Shown here piece by piece: positions 1 through 8,361 of a stretch of 56,366 nucleotides of DNA. This stretch comes from Williamwhitmania taraxaci. GTDB taxonomy: Bacteria; Bacteroidota; Bacteroidia; Bacteroidales; Williamwhitmaniaceae. Numbering within the stretch: position 1 is the stretch's first letter; each line of letters begins with the position of its first letter. A program made the position numbers and the translations under genes. The DNA is taken from NCBI RefSeq assembly GCF_900096565.1, contig NZ_FMYP01000019.1:1-56366 (forward strand), in the 5' to 3' direction. The notes beneath the pieces are model-generated. The model ran no database searches. It was given only the letters and a program-made list of their open reading frames with translations, and was not told where the DNA came from.

Positions 1-2
1 GA

Positions 3-59
3 CGACAGCGCATCCTAAAGCTCTTTTCGGCCAAGAAATACCACCTGCTGCTGGAGTGA
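3..59 (+). pseudogene. Possible 3' end of a transposase gene, cut by the window edge
   Basis: One frame is open from base 3 to a TGA at 57-59 and encodes 18 residues ending in ILKLFSAKKYHLLLE. The R-Q-x-I-L-K-L pattern resembles the C-terminal tail of IS1380-family transposases as I remember it. The right end of the window carries the N-terminus of such a transposase in the same orientation, so a contig broken at two IS copies would look like this. The fragment is too short to prove. A second frame is open to base 121 but looks less protein-like. Confidence 0.3.
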
Positions 60-380
60 AGCGGCCACGCTGCTGTGCCCAATGGGAAAGGTATGCCCGC
101 GCCTCAATAGCTAGTAATTGAATACCTGACACTTACGGTTCGTTACGGTTTTTATTGTTGCAGGCTTCCAAAAAAGGAAGTTGCAAACCATAGGGGGAGC
201 GAAAAACGGAAGAAGTGACGCAAAGAAGGGCTATGTCGAACCAAAAAAATGGCAAAATATCCACCAAGCAAACCTAAATACGCTAAGATTTAAAACCTAG
301 CAATCGACCTGCGGATTTAAGGGAGTATTTTAATTCCTAAAAGCAGCGTGATGTAACAAACGAGGTAATTGCTTTGTCAG
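60..380. other. Non-coding stretch before the first kinase; holds a hairpin and a short direct repeat
   Basis: No convincing gene is seen. TTACGGTT occurs twice, at 133-140 and 143-150. An imperfect inverted repeat follows: TTGCAGGCTTCC at 158-169 faces GGAAGTTGCAA at 176-186 across an A-rich loop. It has no T-run on either side, so it is not a typical terminator. If the left edge is the end of an insertion sequence, its terminal repeat should lie in this stretch, but I could not place it. Confidence 0.4.
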
Positions 381-3300
381 ATGGAAAAAATTCGCAAAAA
401 TATGTTCATACGAAAATGGCATATCGCAGCTATCGCAGCCATTTCTCTTATCGCCATCGGAGTAAGTAGTTATCTCTACTATCGCTCCGAAGAGATTGCC
501 ATTCGAACAAATAAGCAAGACGAACTTGCTGCCGTCGCCAAACTTAAAGTTGTTCAAATAGAGCAATGGATTACAGAAAGAAGATCAGAGGCAGAGTTTT
601 TTTCTACCGCTCATGATGTTAAAACGGATATCATTTCATTGCTGGGCAAACAGACTATTGTCCAGTCAAAAAAGAGTTTAACAGAAGCACTCTCCGGAAT
701 CCAAAAAAATCATGGATACGAAAACATCCTGATCATTGATCGCAAATACCACCAAATATTTGCACTATATGCCGATTCACTTACGGCAGACGACTACACT
801 TTGTTAATGGTAGACTCAGCGCTTAGTGCAAAAGGTATATGTCCACCTGCCCTTTACTTCTGTAAGAACCATAAAAAAATTCATATCGATTTTATGGCAC
901 CTGTCATAAATTCCAAAGGCGTTGCAATAGCCGCAATCATATTTCGGATCGATCCCAACACATATCTCTATCCTCTCATACAAAACTGGCCGCTACCTAG
1001 CAAAACAGCAGAAACGCTTATTATTCAAAAGGATATCGATAGCGTTCTGTTTTTAAATACACTAAAGTTCCGAACCAATTCGGCTCTAAAATTTCGCATT
1101 TCCCTTTCCGAAACTACCATACCAGCAATTCAAGCCGTTCAAGGGAAGATCGGCATTGTTAACGGATTTGACTATCGCGGAAAAGAAGTATTAGCCTTCC
1201 TCTGTCCCATCCAAGGAGTCCCTTGGTATATGGTAGCAAAGATTGATGCAGAGGAGGTATATGACGAACTCTACTATCGAGCAATGATGATTACACTTTT
1301 TGGAGCATTACTTACTCTGATTATTGTATTCGCGGTAACCTGGGGCTACCATTACCGCCAGCGAAACATTTACCAGCAGCTGTTTTTTGCTGAAAAGAAT
1401 CTACACGAAAAGGAAGAGGAATTCCGCACCACCCTTTATAGTATTGGCGATGCCGTTATATCCACGAATATTGATGGTAGAATTACCCAAATGAATAAAG
1501 TAGCCGAATCGTTGACCGGTTATACCGAGGACCAAGCCATTGGAGAACCATTTTCCAAAATCGTTAATATTGTAAACAATAAAACGCAGAAATCTGTAAA
1601 AAACCCAGTTCAACAGGTTTTGAAAACTGGAAATATAGTTGGAAATGCAAGCCACACAATACTTGTAGCAAAGGATGGACGCGAAACCCCAATTATGAAT
1701 AGCGGAGCTCCTATCATAAACAGTTCAGGAGAAATGCTTGGTGTTGTATTGATCTTTCAAAATATAAAGGAGGAATATACCCTACAGGAGGCCCTTCGCA
1801 AGAATGAGGAACGCCTCCAGATTACCTTGAAAGAGATGCAAATTGGAGTTTGGGACTGGGATTTGATCAACGATAAATGGTATGAATCGCCAATTTATCA
1901 TACTATGCTTGGATATACCGATGAGGAGGGTCCATTGAACAGTGCAGGTTGGCGAACAAAAATCCACCCAAACGATATTGGAGCGGTAAGCGAGATAATA
2001 GTAAAATGTATTGCGGGGCAGACATCCAACTTTCATTACGAAGCAAGAATGCTTCACGCGAATGGAAACTATCGTTGGCAGTCCGTTACAGGCCATTCAA
2101 TTGAGTGGGACAGCAACAATAAAGTCAATAGAGTCATTGGGATTAGAACCGATATTACCCAGCGTAAAGCAGAATTAGAGAATCTGCGCATTAGCGAGGA
2201 GCGATTTAGGAGTGTATTTGAGCATGCAGGGGTAGGCAAGTCGATAACAACCAAAGAGGGTAACATTAGCCCTAACAACGCATTTGCCCAAATGTTGGGC
2301 TATACGAAAGAGCAGTTGGCCGCGCTAAATTGGCAAACAATTACCCACCCTGATGATGTGGAGTATAACGCAAACCTTCTCAAGAAACTATTTGAAGGTA
2401 ACGGAACCTCTGTTCGATTTGAAAAGCGCTACATACACAATAACAAATCAATTGTTTGGGTAGATATCACCACCAGCATCATGCGCGATGAAGAAGAAAA
2501 TCCGCTTTACCTCATTTCGACCATAATTGACATTACTGAACAAAAAAGAATTACGCAGGAGCTCGAGAAAAATGAAAACCAATTACATACCTTGGTTCAG
2601 ACAATTCCCGACTTGGTTTGGCTTAAGGATAATAATGGTGTTTACTTGGCCTGCAACTGGATGTTCGAACGATTCGTTGGAGCCAAGGAAGAAGAAATAA
2701 TTGGTAAGACCGACTTCGATTTTGTCCCTGCCGACCTCGCTGAATTCTTTAGGAAAAACGACAGCATGGCAATGGCTGCAGGATTCCCGACCAAAAACGA
2801 GGAGTGGGTAACCTTTGCCGACGATGGCCATAAGGCACTGCTTGAAACCACGAAAATGCCTTTAATTGGTAACAACAAAAAATTAATAGGGGTAATGGGT
2901 ATTGCTCGTGAAATAACTGCCGCGCGCCAAACTGAGCAAGAACGATTCAAACTATTAGATATCATCGAAAAAAGCGTAAACGAAATATATCTATTCAATT
3001 TAGAATCGCTTAAATTTGAATATTTAAATCACGGTGCCCTTGAGAATATTGGCTACAGCCTCGAAGAGATCACTAACTTAACCCCAATAGATATAAAGCC
3101 CGAATTCTCTCTCGAGGAGTTTCGATTGCGGCTACTTCCCTTGATAGCAAAAGAAGAGAAGCAAATAGTATTCGAAACCATTCACCAGCGAAAAGACGGA
3201 ACAACTTATCCCGTGGAGGAACACCTGCAGTTACACGATCAGGATGGAAAAAAACTATTCCTTGCGGTGATCAATGACATTTCGCAACGAAAGGTGTCAG

Positions 3301-4805
3301 AAAAAGCATTACGTGAAAGTCAGCAACTATTTGAAACCCTAGCACAGGTATCACCGGTAGGTATCTTCCGTACTCGCATCGATGGCTGCACGACCTATGT
3401 AAATCCCACATGGACAAGTTTGACAGGGCTATCCTTCGATGAAGCATTAGGTTTCGACTGGCTAAAGGCGGTCCATCCAGATGACAGGGCTCGGCTAACT
3501 CAGAAATGGGGCAGTGCTTTGCAAGGGAGCGATAGTTCAATAACTGAATACCGTTTTTTGCGACCCGACGGCACCTCCATATGGGTATTAGGTAACGCAG
3601 TACCAGAATATAGTGGAAATGAAGTAACCGGCTATATTGGAACCATAACCAACATTTCCAGCCGTAAAGAGTTTGAAGATGCACTCACCAAGAGCGAACT
3701 GCTTTTTCGTACCCTATTCGAAAATGTGGGAGAGGGAATTGTAGTGGCAAATACCACAGAACAATTTGAATATGCAAACACAGCTGCCGAGAATATTTTC
3801 GGTGTGGTACATGGTGGATTAGTTGGACTATCCCTTACAAAGTTTGTCTCAGATAAAACCTATCAAAATATTCTGAAAGAAACCGAACAAAGGAGGCAAA
3901 ACATTAAGAGCGTTTATGAATTAGAGATTATGCGCGCCGACGGTAATATTCGAAATTTATTGGTTACCGCCGTACCCCGATATGAAAACAATGATAAATT
4001 CATTGGCACTTTTGGGGTTATAAGAGATATTACCGAACAAAAGATTGCCCAGCAAGAGATACTAAAACTAAATGAGACACTTGAACGCAAAGTAATTGAT
4101 CGCACTCAACAGTTGGAAGCGGCCAACAAGGATTTGGAGTCCTTTTCCTACTCCGTCTCGCACGACTTACGCGCGCCACTTCGGCATATCGATGGGTTTG
4201 TGAGTATTCTTTTAAACGATTTCCAAGAGGACTTGCCACAGGAAGCAAAGCGATACCTGAATACTATTATCGCCTCGGCCAAGCAAATGGGTACCCTTAT
4301 CGACGATCTGCTCAAGTTTTCCAGAACTGGTCGTTTGGAGATGAACAAGAAAACGTTCAGTATGGATCGAGTGGTTGCCAATGCTATCAATCAGGTAATG
4401 CAAATACAGGCTACACATCCCATCGAATGGATTATAAATCCACTACCTGAAGCATTCGGCGACGAGAATCTGTTGCAGTTGGCGTGGGTGAACCTCGTCG
4501 AAAATGCTGTAAAGTATTCGCGGAATTGCAGTAACCCAAAAATTGAAATTGGAACCATCACAAAACAGTCGGAAACTATATTCTACATACGAGATAATGG
4601 AGTTGGATTCGATATGCAGTATGCACAAAAACTTTTTGGAGTATTCCAGCGGATGCACTCCGAAAAAGAGTTTGAGGGGACCGGAATTGGTCTGGCCAAC
4701 GTTCATAGAATTATTACCCGTCATGGCGGCAAAATTTGGGCCGAAGCGGAACCGAATAAAGGGGCTACGTTTTTCTTCACCTTACCCACTGCTTCCCTTT
4801 CGTGA
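381..4805 (+). CDS. Membrane-bound sensor histidine kinase with seven PAS domains
   Basis: This 1474-aa sensor kinase would autophosphorylate on histidine and pass phosphate to a receiver. It has a TM helix at about 12-32, an extracytoplasmic dCache-like sensor (33-300), a second TM at 303-325, then seven PAS repeats starting near 346, 477, 606, 734, 854, 981 and 1106. HisKA follows with the phospho-acceptor in SYSVSHDLRAPL (His1261). The ATPase domain shows ENAVKYS (N box), DNGVGFD (G1) and GTGIGLA (G2). I chose the ATG at 381; an in-frame TTG at 369 sits closer to a GAGG and would add four residues. The ligand is unknown. The last 650 bases of coding DNA are nearly identical to the next gene. 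Partners are probably the receivers at 7770 and 10629. Confidence 0.9.
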   Translation: MEKIRKNMFIRKWHIAAIAAISLIAIGVSSYLYYRSEEIAIRTNKQDELAAVAKLKVVQIEQWITERRSEAEFFSTAHDVKTDIISLLGKQTIVQSKKSLTEALSGIQKNHGYENILIIDRKYHQIFALYADSLTADDYTLLMVDSALSAKGICPPALYFCKNHKKIHIDFMAPVINSKGVAIAAIIFRIDPNTYLYPLIQNWPLPSKTAETLIIQKDIDSVLFLNTLKFRTNSALKFRISLSETTIPAIQAVQGKIGIVNGFDYRGKEVLAFLCPIQGVPWYMVAKIDAEEVYDELYYRAMMITLFGALLTLIIVFAVTWGYHYRQRNIYQQLFFAEKNLHEKEEEFRTTLYSIGDAVISTNIDGRITQMNKVAESLTGYTEDQAIGEPFSKIVNIVNNKTQKSVKNPVQQVLKTGNIVGNASHTILVAKDGRETPIMNSGAPIINSSGEMLGVVLIFQNIKEEYTLQEALRKNEERLQITLKEMQIGVWDWDLINDKWYESPIYHTMLGYTDEEGPLNSAGWRTKIHPNDIGAVSEIIVKCIAGQTSNFHYEARMLHANGNYRWQSVTGHSIEWDSNNKVNRVIGIRTDITQRKAELENLRISEERFRSVFEHAGVGKSITTKEGNISPNNAFAQMLGYTKEQLAALNWQTITHPDDVEYNANLLKKLFEGNGTSVRFEKRYIHNNKSIVWVDITTSIMRDEEENPLYLISTIIDITEQKRITQELEKNENQLHTLVQTIPDLVWLKDNNGVYLACNWMFERFVGAKEEEIIGKTDFDFVPADLAEFFRKNDSMAMAAGFPTKNEEWVTFADDGHKALLETTKMPLIGNNKKLIGVMGIAREITAARQTEQERFKLLDIIEKSVNEIYLFNLESLKFEYLNHGALENIGYSLEEITNLTPIDIKPEFSLEEFRLRLLPLIAKEEKQIVFETIHQRKDGTTYPVEEHLQLHDQDGKKLFLAVINDISQRKVSEKALRESQQLFETLAQVSPVGIFRTRIDGCTTYVNPTWTSLTGLSFDEALGFDWLKAVHPDDRARLTQKWGSALQGSDSSITEYRFLRPDGTSIWVLGNAVPEYSGNEVTGYIGTITNISSRKEFEDALTKSELLFRTLFENVGEGIVVANTTEQFEYANTAAENIFGVVHGGLVGLSLTKFVSDKTYQNILKETEQRRQNIKSVYELEIMRADGNIRNLLVTAVPRYENNDKFIGTFGVIRDITEQKIAQQEILKLNETLERKVIDRTQQLEAANKDLESFSYSVSHDLRAPLRHIDGFVSILLNDFQEDLPQEAKRYLNTIIASAKQMGTLIDDLLKFSRTGRLEMNKKTFSMDRVVANAINQVMQIQATHPIEWIINPLPEAFGDENLLQLAWVNLVENAVKYSRNCSNPKIEIGTITKQSETIFYIRDNGVGFDMQYAQKLFGVFQRMHSEKEFEGTGIGLANVHRIITRHGGKIWAEAEPNKGATFFFTLPTASLS
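4115..4765 (+). repeat. 651-bp repeat, copy 1 (kinase catalytic core)
   Basis: The segment lines up with 6937-7587 at a constant offset of 2822 bases. Bases 4115-4383 and 4476-4765 are essentially identical to the other copy; I see one silent change in the first block and one missense change (K to T) in the second. Bases 4384-4475 between them differ at about 17 positions. Flanking coding DNA is only loosely similar. Confidence 0.92.
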
Positions 4806-5098
4806 ATCCGATAAAACATCTAATCGATTTGAACAGGAACACAACATAAAACCCCGCAATCAGCAGTGGATTATAGTTCAATATATTATCCACATCTGAG
4901 TCCTGGAAAAATTCCCGCATAGCGGAAAAAGTGTTGTAGATTAAAACCAATAATTTATTGGTTTACGCCCTAATTGGATCAACAAACGTTTATCAACAGT
5001 AATGATTTTTTTGTATATTTAGCATTGTTGGAATAGTGACATCAGCCGATTACAATCAGCAAGAAGGGTAATCAAAAACCAACTCATCCGCTGTTACC

Positions 5099-7636
5099 AT
5101 GAATACAAAAACCCATTTTTTTGAGTTAACCAAAACACGGATAATTATATTACTAACTACGTTAGTATCCCTACTTGCGATATCGGCATTTCTTTACTAT
5201 AGTTACGAGAGCAACTCCATGCGCACACAAAAATATGAGGAGCTTAAGATTATTGCCGATTCGAAACAGAATCAAATCGTAACGTGGTGTAATGCCCGAC
5301 TGAATGATGCCACCATGGCTACGGAAAGTCCCCTTTTCAATGAGGCATTGACACGCTATCTGAATCAGCCATCAAGCGAACTATTGCGAAACAATATGCA
5401 TAGAAGGCTGAAATTATTACAAAAAACCTACAACTACGACGAAATATATATCACCAACGAAGAAGCAATCCCGTCAGTATTCCTTTCAGATGAGCAGCCT
5501 ACCGTAGACTCTTCCCTACGTGAAAGAATAAAGGAGGCCATTCAACAGCGAAGAAATATTCTTACCGATTTTTACCGCATAAAGAATAACAACAAGATCA
5601 AAATTGACGTCATTGCCCCCGTTTTTAAGGCCGACAGCACTCCATTGGGCGTCTTGATTTTGCGGATTGACCCCAACAAATATCTCTACCCGCTAATACA
5701 GTCGTGGCCAACTCCAAGCAAAACTGCCGAAACGGTAATTGTTCGACGCGAATCCAACGGCATACTATTTCTGAATGAACTTCGACATAAAAAGAACACC
5801 GCACTATCGGAATATATCCCTCTTTCTTCAATCGATGTGCCAGCCGTTAAAGCGGTATTGGGCGTCACGGGTATAACTAGTGGGGTCGACTATCGTAACG
5901 TTCCCGTCATTGCCGACATACGCCCCATTACCGGCACACCATGGTTTATGGTTACTAAAGTAGATCAGGAAGAGATCCTTTCGGAACTTCACTTTAGGGC
6001 TACCATACTTATTATCATAGTTCTAATGGCATCCCTATTGATCACTTTTTTTATTGCTTGGCTATACCACTTTCGGCAGCAGAATATATACAAGAAGTTA
6101 TTGAATGCCGAAAATGAATTTCGGACAACACTCTACTCGATTGGAGATGCGGTAATAACAGTAAGCAAGGAGGGAATCATCAGACATATGAACCAAATTG
6201 CAGAGCATCTAACGGGATATGTTGAAATAGATGCTAAAGGAAAAACCATTGAATTGGTGGTACATATCCAATTTGAAAATAGTCATAAGCGCTTCATCCC
6301 TTTTTCCGAAAACAGATTCAATTCTGAACAATCTCGGGAATTTGGCGAGAAAATGGTTATCCAATCGAGGAACGGCAATCGGGTTCCCATAAGTATAAGC
6401 ATTGCGCCTATTGTAAACGAAGGAGGTATCCACCAAGGAGCAATCCTAGTGCTACACGACCAAACCAAGGAGCGAAAAGCGGAAAAGGAACTTTTGGAAA
6501 GCCGTGAGCGGCTAGCATTTGCCCTCGATGGTGCTAATGATGGTCTATGGGATGTCCAAATGAAAACAGGATCGGTTTATTTAAGTCCACGTGCCTGCGA
6601 AATTTTGGGATATACCCAGGAGAACATTCACAACACCGTAAAAGTGTGGACCGACTTAATTTACCCACCGGATTTACCCGCCATGCAAGTAGCCCTCGAC
6701 AACTATTTTGCAGCAAATGCAGGCTACTTTAGCCTTGAGCAGCGATTAAGGACTAAGCAGGGAGAGTTAAAATGGATATTAACTCGCGGGAAAGTGGTAA
6801 GCAACAACGATCTAACTGGTCCTACGCGTATGGTAGGCACCTATACCGATATTACAAAAAAGAAAGAGAGCGAACAGGAAATTTTACACCTAAATGAATC
6901 TTTAGAGCACAAAGTAATTGAACGGACACAACAACTGGAAGCGGCCAACAAGGATTTGGAGTCCTTTTCCTACTCCGTCTCGCACGACTTACGCGCGCCA
7001 CTTCGGCATATCGATGGGTTTGTGAGTATTCTTTTAAACGATTTCCAAGAGGACTTGCCACAGGAAGCAAAGCGATACCTGAATACTATTATCGCCTCGG
7101 CCAAGCAAATGGGTACCCTTATTGACGATCTGCTCAAGTTTTCCAGAACTGGTCGTTTGGAGATGAACAAGAAAACGTTCAGTATGGATCGAGTGGTTGC
7201 CAATGCAATCAATCAGGTAATGCAAATACCGCCTACAAATCCAATTGATTGGATCACAAACCCTCTACCCGAAGCATTCGGCGATGAAAACCTACTGCAG
7301 TTGGCGTGGGTGAACCTCGTCGAAAATGCTGTAAAGTATTCGCGGAATTGCAGTAACCCAAAAATTGAAATTGGAACCATCACAAAACAGTCGGAAACTA
7401 TATTCTACATACGAGATAATGGAGTTGGATTCGATATGCAGTATGCACAAAAACTTTTTGGAGTATTCCAGCGGATGCACTCCGAAACAGAGTTTGAGGG
7501 GACCGGAATTGGTCTGGCCAACGTTCATAGAATTATTACCCGTCATGGCGGCAAAATTTGGGCCGAAGCGGAACCGAATAAAGGGGCAACCTTCTCCTTT
7601 TTACTTCCAAAGTTTATCGAACACCAAGCAGAATAG
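5099..7636 (+). CDS. Membrane-bound sensor histidine kinase with two PAS domains
   Basis: This 845-aa paralogue of the preceding kinase has the same plan but fewer PAS modules: TM at about 12-34, dCache-like sensor, TM at 303-325, PAS at about 340-455 and 468-590, HisKA with His629 in SVSHDLRAPL, and an ATPase domain with ENAVKYS, DNGVGFD and GTGIGLA. The sensor halves are clearly homologous (both contain YLYPLIQ and PSKTAET) but much more diverged than the nearly identical catalytic halves. Identical dimerisation and catalytic domains suggest the two kinases could signal to the same receiver or form mixed dimers; this is inference. A 293-base spacer with no gene separates it from the first kinase, and 133 bases separate it from the following receiver. 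Confidence 0.9.
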   Translation: MNTKTHFFELTKTRIIILLTTLVSLLAISAFLYYSYESNSMRTQKYEELKIIADSKQNQIVTWCNARLNDATMATESPLFNEALTRYLNQPSSELLRNNMHRRLKLLQKTYNYDEIYITNEEAIPSVFLSDEQPTVDSSLRERIKEAIQQRRNILTDFYRIKNNNKIKIDVIAPVFKADSTPLGVLILRIDPNKYLYPLIQSWPTPSKTAETVIVRRESNGILFLNELRHKKNTALSEYIPLSSIDVPAVKAVLGVTGITSGVDYRNVPVIADIRPITGTPWFMVTKVDQEEILSELHFRATILIIIVLMASLLITFFIAWLYHFRQQNIYKKLLNAENEFRTTLYSIGDAVITVSKEGIIRHMNQIAEHLTGYVEIDAKGKTIELVVHIQFENSHKRFIPFSENRFNSEQSREFGEKMVIQSRNGNRVPISISIAPIVNEGGIHQGAILVLHDQTKERKAEKELLESRERLAFALDGANDGLWDVQMKTGSVYLSPRACEILGYTQENIHNTVKVWTDLIYPPDLPAMQVALDNYFAANAGYFSLEQRLRTKQGELKWILTRGKVVSNNDLTGPTRMVGTYTDITKKKESEQEILHLNESLEHKVIERTQQLEAANKDLESFSYSVSHDLRAPLRHIDGFVSILLNDFQEDLPQEAKRYLNTIIASAKQMGTLIDDLLKFSRTGRLEMNKKTFSMDRVVANAINQVMQIPPTNPIDWITNPLPEAFGDENLLQLAWVNLVENAVKYSRNCSNPKIEIGTITKQSETIFYIRDNGVGFDMQYAQKLFGVFQRMHSETEFEGTGIGLANVHRIITRHGGKIWAEAEPNKGATFSFLLPKFIEHQAE
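6937..7587 (+). repeat. 651-bp repeat, copy 2 (kinase catalytic core)
   Basis: Partner of 4115-4765. Near-identity covers 6937-7205 and 7298-7587. The patch at 7206-7297 is diverged, mostly at synonymous sites (for example GAAAACCTACTG against GAGAATCTGTTG). Similarity falls off sharply at both outer edges, still inside coding sequence. Confidence 0.92.
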
Positions 7637-7769
7637 AATTAAATACATCAGCATTGCAGGGTGATATTGAAGAAGTGAGAAAGGTAACATAATGTTGATT
7701 TTAATTATAAACAAGAGTTACTCATACTGATAAATAGAGGCAAATGGTTCTTTTAAATTAGGTGTAATT

Positions 7770-8204
7770 ATGAAAATTAAAACAATATTGCTCGCTGAGG
7801 ATAATAAATTTGATGCTGAATTAACACAAAAAGCTCTTGCAGAGTCTAACCTTGCCAACAATCTAGTTACGGTAAGCGACGGAGTTGAAGTATTGGATTA
7901 TTTACGTTATGAAGGAAAGTTTAAAGATAGGGAGCATGGCAATCCTGCCGTTATCCTTCTCGACATAAAAATGCCAAGATTAGACGGTATCGAAACTCTT
8001 CAAGTTATCCGAACCGATCCAAAGCTAAAAATGATACCAGTGGTTATCTTGAGTTCATCGCGCGAAGAGCAAGACTTAATACGCTCCTATGCGCTGGGAG
8101 TTAATGGCTACGTGGTAAAACCAGTCGACTTCAAGCAATTTGTAGAGGCCGTAAAATCCTTAGGTGTTTTTTGGGTTCTTATTAACGAACAACCTCCAAG
8201 TTGA
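7770..8204 (+). CDS. Stand-alone response-regulator receiver (Rcp1-like)
   Basis: A 144-aa single receiver domain with no output domain. The acidic pocket is E10-D11, the phospho-acceptor is Asp65 in LLDIKMP, and the conserved lysine is Lys117 in VVKPVD. The long loop between beta-2 and beta-3 (DYLRYEGKFKDREHGN) is typical of the Rcp1/CheY-like receivers that partner PAS- or phytochrome-type kinases. Its place directly after two such kinases makes it their likely phosphate acceptor. Output must be by protein contact or by onward phosphotransfer. The start is the only sensible ATG. Confidence 0.9.
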   Translation: MKIKTILLAEDNKFDAELTQKALAESNLANNLVTVSDGVEVLDYLRYEGKFKDREHGNPAVILLDIKMPRLDGIETLQVIRTDPKLKMIPVVILSSSREEQDLIRSYALGVNGYVVKPVDFKQFVEAVKSLGVFWVLINEQPPS

Positions 8205-8361
8205 ATCGTTAATGACTATATTGTAGCGCAACAGAAGACAATGGAAATATTGCTTCTCAAACCGTAAAAGGTCTAAAAGCGAAAAAAGTGATCAATAAAG
8301 CAAGACTAAAAAAAATAAGACTTCGAATCGGCATTGTTTTACCGTTTCAATTTTCTCTCCA

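Noticed and set aside
4543-4899. 118-codon ORF overlapping the first kinase
   Set aside because: A shadow in another frame of the conserved ATPase domain; an equivalent ORF occurs in the second kinase at the same place for the same reason.
4115-7587. Insertion sequence or long terminal repeats
   Set aside because: The repeat lies wholly in frame inside two kinase genes, has no inverted ends and no transposase.
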